DNA of 64,000 bases from Oreohelix idahoensis (taxonomy: Eukaryota; Mollusca; Gastropoda; Stylommatophora; Oreohelicidae), in assembly GCA_024509875.1 (NCBI GenBank), contig JAMPIV010004467.1, positions 62,001 to 126,000 on the forward strand, given 5' to 3'. A model generated the notes under the pieces. It was not told the DNA's origin, made no database searches, and saw nothing but the letters and a program-made list of their open reading frames with translations. Made by a program: the position numbers and the translations under genes. Positions 22,001 through 33,033 of this stretch are shown here, piece after piece (position 1 is the stretch's first letter; every line of letters begins with the position of its first letter).

Positions 22001-22358
22001 TCACCAACCAAGATCTGCTTACTCGTAGCAAGCAAGAGGACATGCACACCATCATAGCTGGCAGACGCTGGAGCTGGGTTGGTCATGTCCTCAGAAGAGA
22101 CCCCGATGCCATCACAAGAACAGCTATGCTTTGGACCCCTGAAGGAAAACGAAAGAGAGGCCGACCAAAAACAACTTGGCGGAGGACTGTGGAGGCTGAG
22201 ATGCAAAGAATGAACCAGAGTTGTGTCACTGTACGAAGGATGGCCACCGACCGTGCAAAGTGGAATCAATTTGTTGTTGCCCTACAAGACGCCACTAGGC
22301 GTGATGGCCACTAACTGCTTTGACGGTCGGTGGTTAAGGATCGAAGAAGAAGAAGAAG
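19051..22358 (+). mobile_element. LINE C, apparently full-length RTE-like non-LTR retrotransposon
   Basis: A 3.3-kb insertion in the 5' UTR of mariner copy 2. It has a 5' leader of 270 bp, one ORF of 997 codons, a 27-bp 3' UTR segment and a GAAGAAGAAGAAGAAG tail. No target duplication was found. Instead about 34 bp of target are missing, as can happen when the second-strand nick lies upstream of the first. A 3'-end fragment of the same family lies at 36416. The leader includes the CTGGTCCTCCAGGTTGTGGG segment at 19190-19209. I have the impression that similar leaders occur in other animals, which I cannot verify here. With an open ORF and a simple-repeat tail, this is the youngest-looking element in the window. 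Confidence 0.88.
19321..22314 (+). CDS. Endonuclease/reverse transcriptase of LINE C, intact 997-aa ORF
   Basis: Single ORF from the first in-frame ATG (MTVSGESRME). Residues 25-270 form an AP-like endonuclease with all expected catalytic positions: WN at 30-31, SE at 59-60, GDLN at 166-169, IDH at 235-237 and SDH at 261-263. Residues 500-860 form the RT: GKAPGHDNL at 510-518, EQAGFRKNR at 603-611, motif A FVDFEKAFDS at 638-647, RQGCPLS at 695-701 and YADD at 737-740. The C-terminus has a WVGHVLRRD box and a basic GKRKRGRPKTTWRR box, usual in RTE-like LINEs. There is no RNase H and no ORF1. The protein would nick chromosomal DNA and copy its own RNA there. A codon that reads TTG at 19285 is in frame upstream but is not a likely start. 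Confidence 0.92.
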   Translation: MTVSGESRMEATDMKTDVLTAKQDTRIGFWNVRTMYETGKLRQVTAEMRNYRLHILGISESRWTGAGKVKTATGETVLYSGREDGQHNKGVAIILQKGIERTLLEWKPINNRLIRLRLRGRFTNTTIIQCYAPTNDSDEEVKDEFYQQLQKEMEDTPRYDLVIVMGDLNAKVGTHNTYNERTMGKCGSGTANENGDKLISFCSINNLVIGGTLSPHKEIHKLTWESPNGRDRNQIDHIMVNGRWRHALQDVKVRRGADVGSDHHLVVAKLKVKLRRAGPTVTTQKRFDISKLKDPLTRKAFAADIKKRYQFAKSQEKTLTDDIDQNFNTISTIYKESSKSCLGFQERKKQDWITPETLNTIKMRKEMKRKKTEAKSPRLKQLYSEQYSQLDREVKRQTRANKRNFLDDLAKQAEEAALRNEQSTVYKITKFISGKQGANNITLVRDKQGNLIKTAEGQETRWAEHFRETLNKEIPETQLNVPEAENDLDVNTDIPRKEEIITAIKGLKNGKAPGHDNLNAELFKTDPELAAELLEPLFAQVWKTGTTPSEWNKGIIVKLPKKGDLADCNNWRGITLLSVPSKILGRIIIQRISKAVDYKLRKEQAGFRKNRRCVDHIFTLRNIIEQCSEWQRQLYINFVDFEKAFDSIHRDSLWKILRAYGIPSCIVSIIKSLYANFTCSVGQSNLTFEVKTGVRQGCPLSTTLFLTVIDWVMRQTTEGSPRGIRWTTFSTLEDLEYADDIALLAHSHQHIQEKTDRLNKISQQVGLNINLKKSEVMTLNVSNPEPISVRNQQLVQTDTFTYLGSIVTPDGGAGKDINIRMNKARTAFFSLNNIWKSSQYSTSTKLRLYQSCVLSVLLYGAECWRVTEKEMSKLSSFHTTCLRKIHRIFWPNTITNQDLLTRSKQEDMHTIIAGRRWSWVGHVLRRDPDAITRTAMLWTPEGKRKRGRPKTTWRRTVEAEMQRMNQSCVTVRRMATDRAKWNQFVVALQDATRRDGH

Positions 22359-22382
22359 CTGCTCCAAAGATTTGACAAAACA

Positions 22383-23431
22383 ATGGAAAAGAAGGAGGCC
22401 AGAGCTGTGATAAAATTTCTGATGTTTCATGGAAAAACACCTACAGAAATACACAGGGAGATGGAACCAGTGTTTCGTGATTCTTGTCCTTCATATACTT
22501 CGGTAAAAAACAGGTGTCAACAGTTTAAGTGCGGCCGCTCAAATGTTGCTGATCTGCCAAGATCTGGTAGACCAGCCTCAGAGTGCAACGATAAAAATGC
22601 AACACGAGTGAAGAAAATCATTGACCAGGATCGAAAAATGACAATTGTGGTGATAGCTAGTAGAGTAAAACTAAATGAAAGAACAGTTTATAGAATTTTA
22701 CACAACAGACTGAACATGAGAAAAGTGTGTGCACGCTGGGTTCCGCGACTGTTGACACGTGAACAGAAGCATACGAGGGTAAATTGCTGTCACAGTTGCT
22801 CAAAAAGTGTCAGTCAAAAAACTTTTTGGAGACCATGGTGACAGTAGATGAGACTTGGGTACACCATTATGGTCCCGAATCCAAAATTGCCAGCATGCAA
22901 CGGAAAACCCCGGGCTCCCCAACACCTGTCAAGCCGAGGGCGCAGAAATCTGCAGGAAAAGTGATGCTGACTGTTTTTTGGGACGGCGAAGGTGTCCTTT
23001 TGAAAGAATATCTGCCTCGTGGCAACACAGTTAATGGACAGTACTATGCAGATCTTCTCACAAAACTAAGACAGGCTGTGACCAGGATACGAGGGATAAC
23101 GCGCACTCAAAACCTTCCTTTGCTTCAAGACATCGCGACCTCTCACAAAGCACGGCATGTGCAGCTAGCAGCTAACGATCTGAATATTGAAATTCTTCCC
23201 CACCCACCATATTCTCCAGATTTGGTTCCATCAGACTTTTTTCTATTCCCAAATCTTAAAAAAAAACAGCTAAAAGGAAATCATTTTGACAGCGATGAAG
23301 AGGTTATACTGGCATGTGATGACTGGTTTAGTTTGAAAAATAGGGTGTTCTACTCCCAAGGTCTTTTCAAGGTCAAGCAGAGATGGCAGAAGTGTGTCAA
23401 TTCAGACGGTGGCTATATTGAAAAGGAATAA
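22383..23431 (+). pseudogene. mariner transposase, copy 2, one frameshift
   Basis: Starts MEKKEARAVIKFLMFHGK, with the helix-turn-helix at about 22655-22720 (VKLNERTVYRILHNRLNM). A single base is missing at about 22793 compared with copy 3 (CTGTCACAG against CTGTCAACAG), which shifts the frame. The second half reads from 22784 with VDETWVHHYGPES, then LLQDIATSHKA, then YSPDLVPSDFFLF. The Asn after the second catalytic Asp has become Ile, and the Pro-Ser region is altered too. An extra lysine codon is present in NLKKKQL. LINE C lies just upstream and would separate it from its promoter. Confidence 0.9.
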
Positions 23432-23533
23432 ACACTATACAAAATTTCAGCTCTCTGTGACATGTCCTTCATGATGATTACGCTGATGATGATGATTACG
23501 CTGATGATGATTATGGTCAATATGTGTGTGTGT

Positions 23534-24882
23534 GGGACCACTTCTGATGATCAGATTGCCTCCTGTTGTATCGCTCGTGGCGGGCAATCATTTTTGCTCT
23601 GTCTTGTAACGTTGAGTTTATTGGTCATTTTAGAATTTTTTGTTGCTGTTTTTTTTTATATTTATGGGAATAAAAAATACAACGTATTTGTCAAATTTCA
23701 AATGGCAGTTATTACTCCTTGTTTCGACATGTATGTTATTTATATCCAGTAGGTACAAGTGCTGATAATAACATTTTAAAAAGAAGAAATTGACTTGTCA
23801 ATCACTTTGTAGAAATAGTAAATCGTATACTATGATCATTTGATCGATCTGGACATTTTATGGCAGCGGTCAACCTTGGGTCATAGCTCTCAAGTGACAT
23901 CGTTCTCTTGGCTATTCGGCCTTCGTTTTGAACGGAACCCATTTCGTTTAGGGGGCATCTCTAAAATGGCTATTTCCACAGGGTGTTGTAAGAGCCTGTT
24001 TTCGCTTAATCGTAAGGAGCATCTCGACTTGCTGCGATCAGCATCTCTGTCCTCCCAGAATCCTGTATTTATCTATTCATGTCTCTCTTGCACACATCTT
24101 TCAAACTTCATCTGTAGTTGCCTTTTTTTTATTTTGGGGTTGGAGGAGGCGGGGAGAAAAGGGGGGGGGATGGGCAAGCTTGTGTTGAACATTAAGTTTA
24201 ATTCAGTTGAGTGACATTTAGCACTTTCATGCAACACATATAGGCCTTTTGATTATGGCAGTCACATTAATGATTGTTAGGTTCCTCCCTCGGAGTGCTT
24301 GGCCGGTTACATATACAAACTCGTCAAGTACTGATTCCATTTGCATTGGAGAATAAAAAAAAGAAAAGGGGGGGGGGGCAAAGTCAGTTCCCACACATAA
24401 AACAAGCACGTAAAGACAGTGACTTTCAACTAACTTTCTGTATTCGCTACACAACCAATGACATTGGGAACTCTTATCAATGTTCCACTACCACCGCATT
24501 GTTATTTCCTTTATACTTAAACGTTAAGATACATTCATGCGTTTTATCTAAGGGACGTAATTTTATTTACAAGGGGAGTAATACGTCCGGAAAAGATAGT
24601 CATAAATTTAAAAAAATTAAACAGTTACATAATATAATTTTGTTTGGAACACTTCTGTAGCAAAAGCTGAAATAAGAATATATTTTAAACTCCGAAGAAA
24701 ATGTTTCTGTTGTTTGTTGACTGTTATAGAAATGTACAGTTATATTTTGTATCGGTTAAATAAAAGCACGATAAGCTCAATACACGTCAGTAAATATGTA
24801 TAACCCGAGTTTCTTTTAATAACATCTGTCTTTGCGTAGCAATATTGTGTTTTTTATATTTGGACATGCGCACTAATATAAC
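23534..24882 (+). repeat. Unclassified dispersed repeat X, copy 2
   Basis: Matches 53927-55440 in the same orientation. Landmarks are GGGACCACTTCTGAT at the start, the GTTTCGACATG and CAGTAGGTACAAGTG segments, TTTATGGCAGCGGTCAACCT at 23858-23877, and TTGGCCGGTTACATATACAA near 24300. It has an extra segment at about 24007-24176 missing from copy 3, and lacks the part corresponding to 55450-56060. It ends with a 31-bp sequence (24852-24882) that occurs inverted in copy 3. A ten-G run follows an A-rich run at 24354-24379. No ORF with a known domain is present. Confidence 0.72.
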
Positions 24883-24892
24883 CATGTGCCCG

Positions 24893-25338
24893 GCAATAAA
24901 GATCAGTACAGTGACACTTATGTGTCATTAGATCTTTTGTGTGAAAAGACAGAGGATCATTACAGTGACACTTGTTTGTCATTGGGTCTTTTTGTGTTGG
25001 GACATGCGTTTATGTTGGGCGTGTTCCAATGCGACTCATGCGAGTTAAATGCGACCTCATGCGAGGAAAAATATGCGACCTCATGCGAGGGAGAAAAAAA
25101 ATGTGTCTTAACACAGGGGATCAGTACAGTGACATTCATGTGTCATTAGGTAATTTGTGTGAGAACACAGAAGATCACTACAGTGACACATGTGTCAATG
25201 GGTCTTTTTGTGTTCGGACATGTGTCTTGACCAGGGCCGGGGTAGGGCGTGTGCCAATGCAACCTCATGCGAGGAAAAAATATGCGACCTCATGCGAGGA
25301 AAAAAATATGCGACCTCATGCGAGGAAAAATAAATTTT
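24893..25338. repeat. Satellite-like repeat with nested 24-bp subunits
   Basis: Two larger units of roughly 220 bp (about 24895-25115 and 25116-25338) each carry GATCA-TACAGTGACA, a TGTGTCATT segment and a GGACATG segment. Each ends in a cluster of the subunit TATGCGACCTCATGCGAGGA, which is spaced 23-25 bases with A runs of varying length. The second unit has three such subunits. It abuts Tc1-like copy 1 at 25379. No protein product is likely, although the frame stays open through part of it. Confidence 0.8.
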
Positions 25339-25380
25339 GGCTAAGATCAAAGTGCACTGACATTAACGTGTTAATGTATA

Positions 25381-27927
<2,547 letters not shown>

Positions 27928-27943
27928 TTTACTCCCCCCTGCA
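27928..27943 (-). other. Polypurine tract of the Gmr1-like element
   Basis: Read on the minus strand, CTGCAGGGGGGAGTAAA directly precedes the TG of the 3' LTR. A purine tract in this position primes plus-strand DNA synthesis in LTR retrotransposons. Confidence 0.7.
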
Positions 27944-29293
27944 GTAAAATAATGAAAATGAACTTTTCAATATTTCCATTGCAAATCTATAAAATCACTG
28001 GAGTAACCAGGTGACACATGAACCTCCTACAACTGTCCCCATTGATATAGCACCTAAATGCGTGCTCCACAATCGACAATTAGACACACAAGGTGTGGAA
28101 TCCAGTAATGAGATCACTAAACCCATTGTCTATTTCAGAGACATTTCTTTTGACACTACTGTGAGGTCACCATATTAATAATAGGGCAGTGAGAAAAAAA
28201 TGTCAATATGTGTTAGTCAAGGCACTCATACACTCATGTCAAAAAACACCTTATGTCATGTCAGTCATGTAAGTCTCTCTATTTATCAATGACATGCATA
28301 ATTAGCAATCAAAGACATAATAGATCATATGAGGCAGACAAATCAATTCATAATGAGTGACTGCGACATTATGTCAAAATAGTTATGATTATCTGTATGA
28401 ATGTAGTCTGATGGGATGACTGATCATGTTAATACACTGTAATGTGAAAATATATTAAGTAATATATGAACACTTCAAATTACTTTATTACACTATGTAT
28501 GTAACCTCTTGTGGTTGAGATGAATTAAAATTATATCCAGTAATTAATGATATTAATTATTTAATGTCAATAGTGATTATTGCAAGAAGTTCATTTTTTC
28601 AATCACGTATTTTCGAACACAGTTCCATAGATCACAATTCTCACGTATTTGTAGATTATTCTCGACGATGCAAAGTCATTTTCATCTGAAGTAACAAAGA
28701 AGTTCACTGAAATATGTAAGTTCCATGTATTTCAACTGTCCATGTTTGTCTTCCCAGCAATAGGACTAGAATTGAAAGTCAATGTTATTCATTCTGTATT
28801 CTACATTATCAAAGTCCAAGTTGAAATGAAACATTTATTTTGTTATGTCCCCTTTGAATTTTCAGACATCGGCATTTTCTAGTTGTTTCCCTTTTTATGC
28901 AAGTAGCAGTCCATTTTAAAGGAACAATTATTGAATAATTCACGGAATGTGTCTGGAATAAATTGCATTGCCATTATATCCGGAAAATAGTCATTCTATA
29001 AACTGTATGTAGTAAAACAGTATAGTTCTGGCATAACTGTATTCGTAACCACATGGCAAAGGATTTGATATCTTAGTCGACGTAGGTTACGAAAAAAACA
29101 TCATCATCATGATGCTTGGCATACTGTTTGTAGTTTAGCAAACTGTTTCTGTACATGACGAATCACTGTGGCAGCAAATTTTCTGAAGTATGTACCACTC
29201 TTGTCACTGGATGGTCTATGTAGCAGTCGATTTCACGTTAAAGTTGCGTCATAGTTCTGAATTGTCAACAGCAACATAACGCAGGTTTGGTCA
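27944..29293 (-). other. Non-coding region between RNase H and the 3' LTR
   Basis: About 1.35 kb with no usable ORF, downstream of the RNase H domain. Some Gypsy elements have an envelope gene here. None is recognisable on either strand. It may be a long 3' UTR or the remains of something lost. Confidence 0.6.
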
Positions 29294-30988
29294 TTATAGA
29301 TGTTTTGAAGCAGAATTTGATTCGTCAATCAGTGGATGTTTAACATAGCGAAACAAAACATCGACTATGACGTTGACGCTTCCCTTGATAGGCTTTATCT
29401 GGTATTCATAGGGTTGGAGAGCCAGAGAGGCACGGGCAGCTCTTTTGTTTTTGAAGCGTGCTGTTTTCAAATAAGATAAGGCTCTCTGATCAGTCTCCAG
29501 TGTAAAATTTGCTCCCAGCAAGTAGTGCTGTAGTTTGAAAAAGCAAAATACTACCGCCAACAGCTCCCTCTCAATAATGGGGTACCTCTGCTCCGTAGGC
29601 GTTAGCTTTCTACTGACATAGAGTGTGAAATGCAGACAGCCATTCCATTCCTGCAACAACGAACCTCCAATCGATGATTTTGAGGCGTCGACTCTGAGGG
29701 TAAAATGTTTGGCAAGATCAGGCAATCTCAAGATAGGCATTTTTGAAAACATGTGTTTCAATACATTTAACGAAACATAACAATCATGGCTGCATATAAC
29801 TCTATTGGGTGAATGTTTTTTCACAAGTGACGATAAAACAGATGTAATTTCAGAAAAATTAGGGATAAATTTACGATAAAAATCGAGTAGACCTAGAATA
29901 CTCCTAACCTGTTTTTTTTTTTATTTAGGCACATCAAGGTTTAGAATTCTAGAGATAGTAGAATCGTCAGTTTTCAAAAAACCTCCTCCTACCTTATATC
30001 CTAATAATGAAATCTCCTGAAATCCAACTTTAGTTTTAGATGGACGTGCAGTTAAATTATGGAGACGTAAAGTGTGAAGTAAGGACTGAATACCTTTTAA
30101 ATGTTCATCCCAAGATTGATGAAACAGACAAATGTCATCTATATAGGTAATAAGATCTTCTCTATCGGAGAAGAGTCTTCGCATCATGCGAACGAAGGTC
30201 GCAGGCGCGTTAACTAAGCCAAAAGACATATAATTGAATTCAAATAGACCTAATGGCGTAGCAAAGGCAGTATAAGGCTTGGATTTCTCCGTTAATGGCA
30301 CTTGCCAATAGCCTTTAGAAAGATCAAATTTAGAAAAGAACGTAGCCGAAGCTAACTTGTCTAATAAACACTCTAACACTGGAATTTGTTCCGCGTCATT
30401 TATGGTCACAGAATTTAAACGTCTAAAATCTATGCATATGCGTATAGATTTATCTTTTTTCCGGATTAAGACCATCGGAAAACTGTAAGAGGAATGAGAT
30501 GGAGAAATGACATTTAATTTCACCATCTGTTCTAATTCCTCATTCCCTTGAGTCTGTAAGTGTATAGGTATAGGATAGGGTTTCAATTTAATAGGTTGAA
30601 AATCAGTAAGAACGATATCATGTGCGATGATATCAGTATGTCCTGGCACATCGGTAAGAACATCAGCAAAAGATAGTAACAATTGAGTAGCTTGTTCTTT
30701 CTGCACAGAAGACAGCGTTGGAGATATGGATACATCTTTCCAACTTTCAGTAGCTAAAAAGTGAATACTAGGTAACACTAAGAGTGACTCATTTCCATTA
30801 GTCAAATCAGAATTTTCCTCCTGTATCACCGCCAAAGAAGAGTGACGAGTGACAGATTCATCAAGAGATTCAAAGACTGGTCTAAGATGTGGTGGACGTG
30901 CATGAAACTGCTGTAACATATTGATATGAAAAGTTTTTTCTTTTCCATCTACTGAAACAATATAATCGACATCAGACAGTTTCTCCAC
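29294..30988 (-). pseudogene. RT and RNase H of the Gmr1-like element, one in-frame stop
   Basis: One frame runs from 30988 to 29294, broken only by a TAA at 29921-29923, just before an A run. It starts with the integrase tail (KTFHINMLQQFHARP), then the RT entry DVLTDVPGHTDIIAHDI. RT boxes follow: FPMVLIRKKDKSIRICIDFRR split as usual, FSKFDLSKGYWQVPL, MSFGLVNAPATF and the catalytic YIDDICLF. The connection FYRKFIPNFS lies beyond the stop. RNase H has LRVDASKSSIGGSLL, IIERELLAVV, TDQRALSYL and a final VDVLFRY, which keep the acidic residues. The enzymes copy element RNA into DNA and remove the RNA strand. The same frame continues upstream into integrase through a TGA at 31001-31003. Confidence 0.88.
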
Positions 30989-31000
30989 AATCCTGTAAGG

Positions 31001-31533
31001 TCATCTCCATGACACCAATAATTTGTTATTTTTCTTGGGTAATAGTACGTATGCTTCATCATCAGGCCACAGTTGGCGTAATTTGCGGTTTTGGTTAAGA
31101 AATAACCTTGCTCTCAGTTTTGCCTTTTCAGATGAGTTTACTGCAATTTGGCATGCATCTATTATTTTTTTCCTTAGGTTGATGACATATTGGTATGATT
31201 TTTGAACCTCTTCATTCATCTCAGCTTCATCTCAGCTGTTTTAATATTGACATTGGGCCTCTTGGTCTGGCACCAAAAACCAACTCGAATGGACTAAAGC
31301 CTGTATGTTCATTTTTAATTTCCCTGTAAGCAAAAAAAATAGCGGGAAGAACTCTGTCCCAATTTTGTGGATATTTATTGGTAACCTTATGTAACATTTG
31401 TTTTATGGATCTATTGAGAACTTCTATTTTCCCATTAGATTGTGGGTGATAAATTGAGCTAAGGGATCTCTCAATCCCAAACATATCCATAACCTGTTTC
31501 ATGGCATCAGAAACTAACTGGGTTCCTCTATCC

Positions 31534-31569
<36 letters not shown>

Positions 31570-33018
31570 CCTGAACCAGCAGCACTTGGGCTTTCAGCCC
31601 TTCGGCCCAATGACATGTCATTGCGAGGCTGGGGAACCTGAGGACTTTCCTTCCAACCCGGTCAGGAGCTTCGCTCCTTCCCATCCACAGAGGGTTTATC
31701 ACAGGAGCCGTTCAGGCTATTCAGTCAAATTTCCGGCCGTAAACATTTCTTCAAACGCCGACGCCCGGGTTTGAACCATGAACACCTGGTCGCCAGTACA
31801 ACGCCGAAGCCATTACACCAGCGCGGCTCCCCCTCTATCCGATAAAATGTTCTCAGGGAAACCTATGCGGCTAAAAATCAAAATTAGTGCATCAGCAATA
31901 TCTACTGTAGTAATGGTTTTTAATGGTATGGCTTCCGGCCAGCGTGTGCACATATCAATGCAGGTCAAAACATATTGATGACCTCTGGCTGATGTAACCT
32001 TTAAAGGACCAATAATATCAATGGCCATCTTTGCGAAGGGCCGCAAAGATATGTCAGATGCCTGAATAGGAGCATCATGTTTTGGTTTTCTAATTGCCAA
32101 GCTTTGGCAAGTGGTACACGTACGACAAAATATTTTTACGTCTTTTGTAATGCCAGGCCAAAAGAAGTCTGCCAACACTCTTTGCTTGGTTCTAGCAACA
32201 CCTAAATGTCCAGCACATTCAATGTCATGTGCGTGTCTTAAGACAAATGGACGTAAACAAGCTGGTACCATAATCTGTTTCTTTAAGGAATTAGCATCTT
32301 GATAGTTTCTTACTAATATCCCATTCTTTATAGTATACCAGTGTTTAGCATTGTCATCTACCATTACATCATTTAAATGAGCAATATGAAAACATTTTCT
32401 TAAATAAATATCCTCTTTTTGCCTTTGTATGAAGGTTTCCTTATCAATGAGCTCCATCTGAAATAGAGTATCATTATTAGTATTGACATCATCCATTATC
32501 TGAATATCATCATTATTCTCCTGTTGATGATGATTTTCATCATCATTATCATCTTCTTCGTCTTCCTCTGAAGTGCTTTCCTCAGTTACATCTTCAGGTA
32601 ACACATCAACAAGTGGTATGTGTTGATTCTTCTCCCCTTGAGCTTGAGCTCTAGTAGTCACAGCATTTGAACAAAGTAAATGTTGTTTTTCCCATATCTC
32701 GATATCCTTTTTTGAACAATCATGTAATTTAGGTATGTTTCCTAAAATAATCCCAGCAATTGGATTTTCCAACAGACATACCAGTGTTCTTCCTGTAAAA
32801 TATGGCGTATCCAAGAATACCTCAGCCGTGGGGTAATATTCTACAGTTCCTCCAAATGTGATACACTTCACATGTTTTCCTGTATAGTCAGACCTATCTA
32901 CCAATGCTCTGCGCACTCCAATAGTGGTTGCCCCTGTATCACGCAACAAAGAAACCAATTGATTATTGACAAAACCTTTATTTAAAATTAATGATCCAGT
33001 ACTTTCAAATGATGTCAT
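31001..33018 (-). pseudogene. Protease and integrase of the Gmr1-like element, split by a SINE
   Basis: Protease at about 32952-32923 has LRDTGATT, the aspartic protease signature. Integrase follows with the zinc-binding HAHDIECAGHLG and CRTCTTCQ set, the first catalytic Asp in MAIDIIGPL and the second in ENILSDRG. The SINE at 31537-31831 interrupts right after that. On its far side the frame resumes with the Glu in NGKIEVLNRS and the FELVFGARPRG box. Near 31227 two bases are missing compared with copy 2 (62890 region), shifting the frame. The last part (31219-31001) leads to a SW..PY box where a TGA replaces the glycine codon of the GPY motif. Integrase joins element DNA to the chromosome. 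Confidence 0.88.
31537..31831 (-). mobile_element. tRNA-derived SINE with poly(A), inside the integrase
   Basis: Flanked by an exact 12-bp duplication, CCTCTATCCGAT, at 31525-31536 and 31832-31843. On the minus strand it starts with a tRNA-like head having an A-box (TGGTGTAATGG) and a B-box (GGTTCAAACCC), then a unique body with CATTGGGCCGAAGGGCTGAA, and ends in a poly(A) tract that appears here as about 30 Ts at 31537-31569. It differs from the SINE at 15048 in head and tail. The duplication repeats the codons for SDRG of the integrase, which therefore occur twice. Confidence 0.9.
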
Positions 33019-33033
33019 GACTGGGAGGGGATG

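Larger units (their letters stand above)
18909..23473 (+). mobile_element. mariner transposon copy 2, interrupted by LINE C and lacking its right end
   Basis: The left inverted repeat begins at 18909 (CAAGGGGATTGACATAAGTC) after a TA at 18907-18908. The 5' UTR matches copy 1 to 19051, then LINE C occupies 19051-22358, and the mariner resumes with CTGCTCCAAAGATTTGACAA at 22359. About 34 bases of mariner 5' UTR present in copies 1 and 3 are missing at the LINE junction. On the right, similarity ends near 23473, after CATGTCCTTCATG. The terminal repeat is replaced by a GATGATTACGCT simple repeat and then repeat X. This copy cannot be excised normally. Confidence 0.9.

Noticed and set aside
24893..25338. 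Short repeats with spacers resembling a CRISPR array
   Set aside because: The units are satellite-like, with A-run length variation instead of unique spacers, and the whole window is eukaryotic.
27944..29293. An envelope gene in the LTR element
   Set aside because: No ORF of useful length, signal peptide or membrane segment on either strand.
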